A DNA stretch of 15,698 nt, from assembly GCA_027310605.1 (NCBI GenBank), contig DAIDAN010000008.1:1-15698 (forward strand). Reading direction: 5' to 3'. The notes beneath the pieces are model-generated. The model made no database searches. It saw only the letters and a list, made by a program, of their open reading frames with translations, and was not told the DNA's origin. Shown here piece after piece: positions 13,362 to 15,698 of the stretch. The translations under genes and the position numbers were made by a program. Each line of letters starts with the position of its first letter. Within the stretch, counting starts at the first letter, position 1. Source of the DNA: Candidatus Aenigmatarchaeota archaeon (GTDB lineage: Archaea > Aenigmatarchaeota > Aenigmatarchaeia > Aenigmatarchaeales > DAIDAN01).

Positions 13362-14474
13362 ATGAAAAAGCTTTTCGCGCTTTTCGCGCTCGGAATTTTC
13401 GTCTTGAGTTCCGCTTCTGCAGCGCTTGCGCAGGCTTCCGCCGAGAGCGCGCTGGTGCAGAATCCGGGCGCGCTTCCCGACTCGTTTTTCTATCCCTTCA
13501 AGAGGCTCGGCGAAAACCTGCAGCTTTTCTTCACTTTCGACAATCTTGAAAAGGCGAAGCTGAAATACAGGCTTGCGGAAACGAGGCTCGCGGAGGCTGG
13601 CGCGATGGCTGCGCTCAACAAGACTGAACTCGCTGACAACGCGCTGAACGATTACGAAGCCGACCTGAACGAAACCGCGGACGCGGAGCAGGCGCTTTCC
13701 GCATCCGGCAGGAATGTCTCCGAGCTTGAAGACCTCGTCGCGAACAACACTTACAAACACATTCTCGTGCTGCAGGATGTCTATGAGAGAGTGCCGGACA
13801 GCGCAAAGTCTGCGATAAGGAACGCGATAGAAAATGCGCTTGAGAGGCAGGGGCGAATATCCTTCGAGAACGAGACAGCCCTCGTGAACATCACTATCGC
13901 GGTAGACAATCAGACCTTGACGCGGCAGGTTCCCGCGGCATTCGCGGAAAGGTTTCTCCAAAAGGCGGACGAGCTGAAAGGAAGGTTCGCGCGCGATGTC
14001 CGGGTGAAGAACGAGACTGAACTGGAGAATGATATTGCGGAAAAAATCGGGGCAAGCAAGGAGAAGGCGCAGCAGCGGATAAACGAGGCAAGCCTGCTGA
14101 TAAGCGAAACAGCGCAAAAGCTGGCAATTCTGAACATAACGAACTCCGCCGCGAACATACTTCTTGTGAATGCGGAAGAACGCCTGAACAATTCCGTGCA
14201 GGCTTTCAGCGAAGGAAAGTACGGGGAGGCTTTCGGGCAGGCAGTCTCCGCGGAGAGCATTGCGGAGAACGCGGCAAGGGTTGCAGAGTCGGGCGGCGGA
14301 GCAAGGGAAAATGAAACGCAGGGAAACGAAAGCGCGAATTCCAGAAGCCGCGTCTGCGCGCAGGTGATAACGCCCGCTGTCAGGGGAAGCCAGTGCGTTC
14401 AATTTCCTTCATCCTGCATTCCGGAAGGCTGGACAAAGGTTGGTAGCTGTCCTTCTTCCGCAACTTCGGGTTAA
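13362..14474 (+). CDS. Secreted DUF5667-like protein with C-terminal four-cysteine module
   Basis: The 370-residue product begins with a clear signal peptide (MKKLFALFALGIFVLSSASA, then ALAQ). LPDSFFYPFKRLGENLQLFF, then NLEKAKLKYRLAETRLAEAG, is the start of a DUF5667-type domain, common in archaeal secreted proteins. The rest to about 310 is almost all helical and rich in Ala, Glu and Asn, with many N-x-S/T sequons that could be glycosylated. A second coiled region follows (KEKAQQRINEASLLISETAQ). The last 40 residues hold C332, C345, C352 and C363 in a pattern V-C-A-Q-V-I-T-P-A, C-V-Q-F, SSC-IPEGW, a small disulfide module seen at the end of other DPANN surface proteins as I recall them. Two stop codons (TAA, TGA) end it. 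The role is unknown. Confidence 0.82.
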   Translation: MKKLFALFALGIFVLSSASAALAQASAESALVQNPGALPDSFFYPFKRLGENLQLFFTFDNLEKAKLKYRLAETRLAEAGAMAALNKTELADNALNDYEADLNETADAEQALSASGRNVSELEDLVANNTYKHILVLQDVYERVPDSAKSAIRNAIENALERQGRISFENETALVNITIAVDNQTLTRQVPAAFAERFLQKADELKGRFARDVRVKNETELENDIAEKIGASKEKAQQRINEASLLISETAQKLAILNITNSAANILLVNAEERLNNSVQAFSEGKYGEAFGQAVSAESIAENAARVAESGGGARENETQGNESANSRSRVCAQVITPAVRGSQCVQFPSSCIPEGWTKVGSCPSSATSG

Positions 14475-14494
14475 TGACCGATAAAGAACAGGAT

Positions 14495-14618
14495 GACATT
14501 ACGGACCGAATTCTGTTTCAGGACGGCCTTTACATTACGAAATGATTACAGTAATTAACGGCTGTCAAGCTGTTTATTACACGCCGTAATAGGCGTTTGC
14601 AATACGGCTCGTAATGTC
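14495..14618. repeat. Cluster of ATTAC/GTAAT palindromes
   Basis: GACATTACG (14495-14503) and CGTAATGTC (14610-14618) form a perfect 9-base inverted repeat. Between them lie ATTACG (14534-14539), the palindrome ATTACAGTAAT (14545-14555) and TATTAC/GTAATA (14575-14591), the last overlapping ACGCC/GGCGT (14581-14596). A T-rich run follows at 14624-14631. This occupies much of the 331-base gap before the histone gene. It could be a structured RNA or a set of regulator sites; I know no family that matches. The rest of the gap has a second TATA-like palindrome, GCTTATAAGC (14674-14683), and the histone promoter. Confidence 0.7.
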
Positions 14619-14755
14619 GGCGTTCCTTTTTCTATCTCAACCCGTATCTGGAAATGTATTTGAGGTTCACAAAGCTTATAAGCCGCCAAATTGAACCGGT
14701 TTTTTTGGGAATGCTGCAAAAATTTTGGGATGATTCAAAGCCAAGCGGCAGAAGG

Positions 14756-14764
14756 TTATTTAAA
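14756..14764 (+). promoter_or_regulatory. TATA box of the histone gene
   Basis: TTATTTAAA predicts a start near 14786. The leader of about 20 bases holds GGTGG (14797-14801), a ribosome binding site 4 bases before the ATG at 14806. The histone is thus one of the few first genes here with a leader, which would suit a highly translated message. Confidence 0.6.
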
Positions 14765-14805
14765 CTTTTGCGTCCATATATTTGACTGATAATTCTGGTG
14801 GTTCA

Positions 14806-15024
14806 ATGCCGAGAAAAAGAACTATAATCGCGGCTGCGCCTATGGCCGACATCTTCAGGAAGGCGGGCGCTGAGCGCGTGAGCGACAACGCGACAAAAGC
14901 ATTATCCGAAGTCTTGATGGAAGTCGGGATGAAGGTAGCGTCCGAGAGCGTGAAGCTCGCGAAGCACGCGGGCAGGAAGACGGTGAAGCGCGAGGATGTC
15001 GCGCTCGCGAGAAGAGTTGTTTGA
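14806..15024 (+). CDS. Archaeal histone
   Basis: The 72-residue product is one histone fold (HMf type) with almost no tails. It dimerises and wraps DNA into chains of subunits in the cytoplasm. Helix 1 is APMADIFRKAGA; ERVSDNATKALSEVLM starts the long central helix, which runs on to SVKLAKHAGR; and the signature KHAGRKTVKREDVALARRV closes the fold. The Arg/Thr pair of the L2 loop and the L1 ERVS are conserved, as needed for DNA contact. The N-terminus MPRKRT is a little more basic than in HMf. GGTGG precedes the ATG; the in-frame TTG at 14782 lies before the expected transcript start and is not used. It stands alone. Confidence 0.95.
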   Translation: MPRKRTIIAAAPMADIFRKAGAERVSDNATKALSEVLMEVGMKVASESVKLAKHAGRKTVKREDVALARRVV

Positions 15025-15030
15025 GAATTT

Positions 15031-15040
15031 CTTTATAAAA
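15031..15040 (+). promoter_or_regulatory. TATA box of the second papain-like gene
   Basis: CTTTATAAAA is centred 26 bases before the ATG at 15062, again leaderless. It starts only 7 bases after the histone stop codon, and the T-rich bases around it may also end the histone transcript. Confidence 0.65.
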
Positions 15041-15061
15041 TCTTTCAGTTCTATAATTGTT

Positions 15062-15622
15062 ATGAACCGCAAACTTTCTTACAAACCGATAACACAGGAG
15101 CCGTATTGCTGCGTTCCCGCATGCATTTCCATGGTTCTTGATAGAAGGAAAATAAAGCACGCATCCCAGGAAGAAATCGGCTACGAACTTGGCTTGACAG
15201 TCCCGAAAAAAGATGCGCATCTATTCAGGAAAGTCAGGACAGGAAAGACGCCGATATCTGGATACGGAACGCAGGTTCAAAAGAAAAAATATTCGATAAA
15301 CAACTATTTCTCAAGAAATAAAATCAATTTGAAAGAAAAATATTTTCCCGCTGAAAGAATTAAAAATATCAGGAAGTTTATTCTTGAAAACTTGGAAAGC
15401 GGCAACGACATGATTGTTTGTTTCGACAATAAAAAATTATACAATGTTGGCATCGGCGGGCACGTTTCCCTGATTGGGAAAATCGGAAACGGTTTTGTAA
15501 TCTTGATTGACCCTGAGAGGGGCGTGCCGAAAAGGAGAAAAGTCGAAATACGGAAACTTGTAAATGCAATGAAATTTCATGGTAAGAAAAAAAGAGGAGG
15601 CTTTTGGATGATTCACGAATAA
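15062..15622 (+). CDS. Papain-like (C39-type fold) protein
   Basis: The 186-residue product starts with ITQEPYCCVPACISMVLDRR, which fits the C39-type pattern Q....C.PA..M (C17 the likely nucleophile, Q12 the oxyanion Gln). SQEEIGYELGLTVP follows, as in related proteins. The C-terminal half has GIGGHVSLIGKIGNGFVILI (H134) then DPERG (D150), giving a Cys-His-Asp triad. It has no signal peptide or membrane segment. It is lower in G+C and richer in Lys/Ile than its neighbours (as is the archaemetzincin gene), perhaps a sign of later arrival or weaker codon selection. The function is unknown; it is distinct in sequence from the C39-like gene at 11718. Confidence 0.82.
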   Translation: MNRKLSYKPITQEPYCCVPACISMVLDRRKIKHASQEEIGYELGLTVPKKDAHLFRKVRTGKTPISGYGTQVQKKKYSINNYFSRNKINLKEKYFPAERIKNIRKFILENLESGNDMIVCFDNKKLYNVGIGGHVSLIGKIGNGFVILIDPERGVPKRRKVEIRKLVNAMKFHGKKKRGGFWMIHE

Positions 15623-15624
15623 TT

Positions 15625-15698
15625 TTATTTTCTTTTATTCATCGACTTCCTCACCCTTTCCATCGCTATCTCGAGCGCAGCGTCGCGCGGCTTGATGC
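15625..15698 (-). CDS. C-terminal end of an unidentified gene (partial)
   Basis: The last 23 codons of a minus-strand frame enter from the right edge: IKPRDAALEIAMERVR then KSMNKRK, stop TAA at 15625-15627. The amphipathic, basic ending looks like real protein, and the codon choice resembles that of neighbours. It is convergent with the papain-like gene, the stop codons being 2 bases apart. The family cannot be named from so little. Confidence 0.55.
   Translation of the reverse strand, partial: IKPRDAALEIAMERVRKSMNKRK

Noticed and set aside
13245..14402. A 385-codon open frame on the minus strand opposite the DUF5667-like gene
   Set aside because: It is Cys/Arg-rich without recognisable domains, and the plus-strand gene has a signal peptide, TATA box and family match. 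It is a shadow caused by G+C-rich third positions.

Overview
The window is archaeal. It carries a family B DNA polymerase, a one-domain archaeal histone, a type II methionine aminopeptidase, an archaemetzincin, an archaellin-type (class III) prepilin signal and, in front of most genes, a TATA box about 25 bases before the start codon, so many mRNAs would be leaderless. Short genes, secreted proteins of little-known families and an intron-rich tRNA gene fit a DPANN-type archaeon (for example the Micrarchaeota/Diapherotrites side). That lineage is inference; nothing here fixes it.

Left part (1-2960). Two minus-strand genes encode a pilin-like protein with a lectin-like domain (running off the left edge) and a membrane-anchored DUF151 nuclease-like protein. 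Divergent from the latter is the most unusual locus: a tRNA-Arg(CCT) whose cloverleaf can be rebuilt only from four exons spread over 472 bases (1288-1759), with introns in the D-loop, the T-stem and between T-stem and acceptor stem. A secreted lamin-tail-domain protein follows.

Middle (3071-7953). An APC-family amino acid permease (minus), a two-TM RCK channel-like protein without the usual TVGYGD filter, an HtpX-type M48 membrane protease with an EF-hand loop, a membrane protein with a C-terminal Sm-like domain (minus) and an IS5-like transposase remnant.

Right part (7993-15698). DNA polymerase B meets an acylphosphatase gene end to end with no gap. A tight four-gene operon follows: DUF192, archaemetzincin, C39-like cysteine peptidase, methionine aminopeptidase. 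Three of its four products are peptidase-fold proteins, so a protein-maturation or turnover role is plausible. Then come a secreted DUF5667-like protein, a palindrome-rich intergenic stretch, a histone gene, a second papain-like protein and the 3' end of an unidentified minus-strand gene.

The best candidate for something undescribed is the multi-intron tRNA-Arg with its structured 220-base intron. After it come the filterless RCK channel, the membrane-tethered Sm-like protein and the palindrome cluster before the histone gene.
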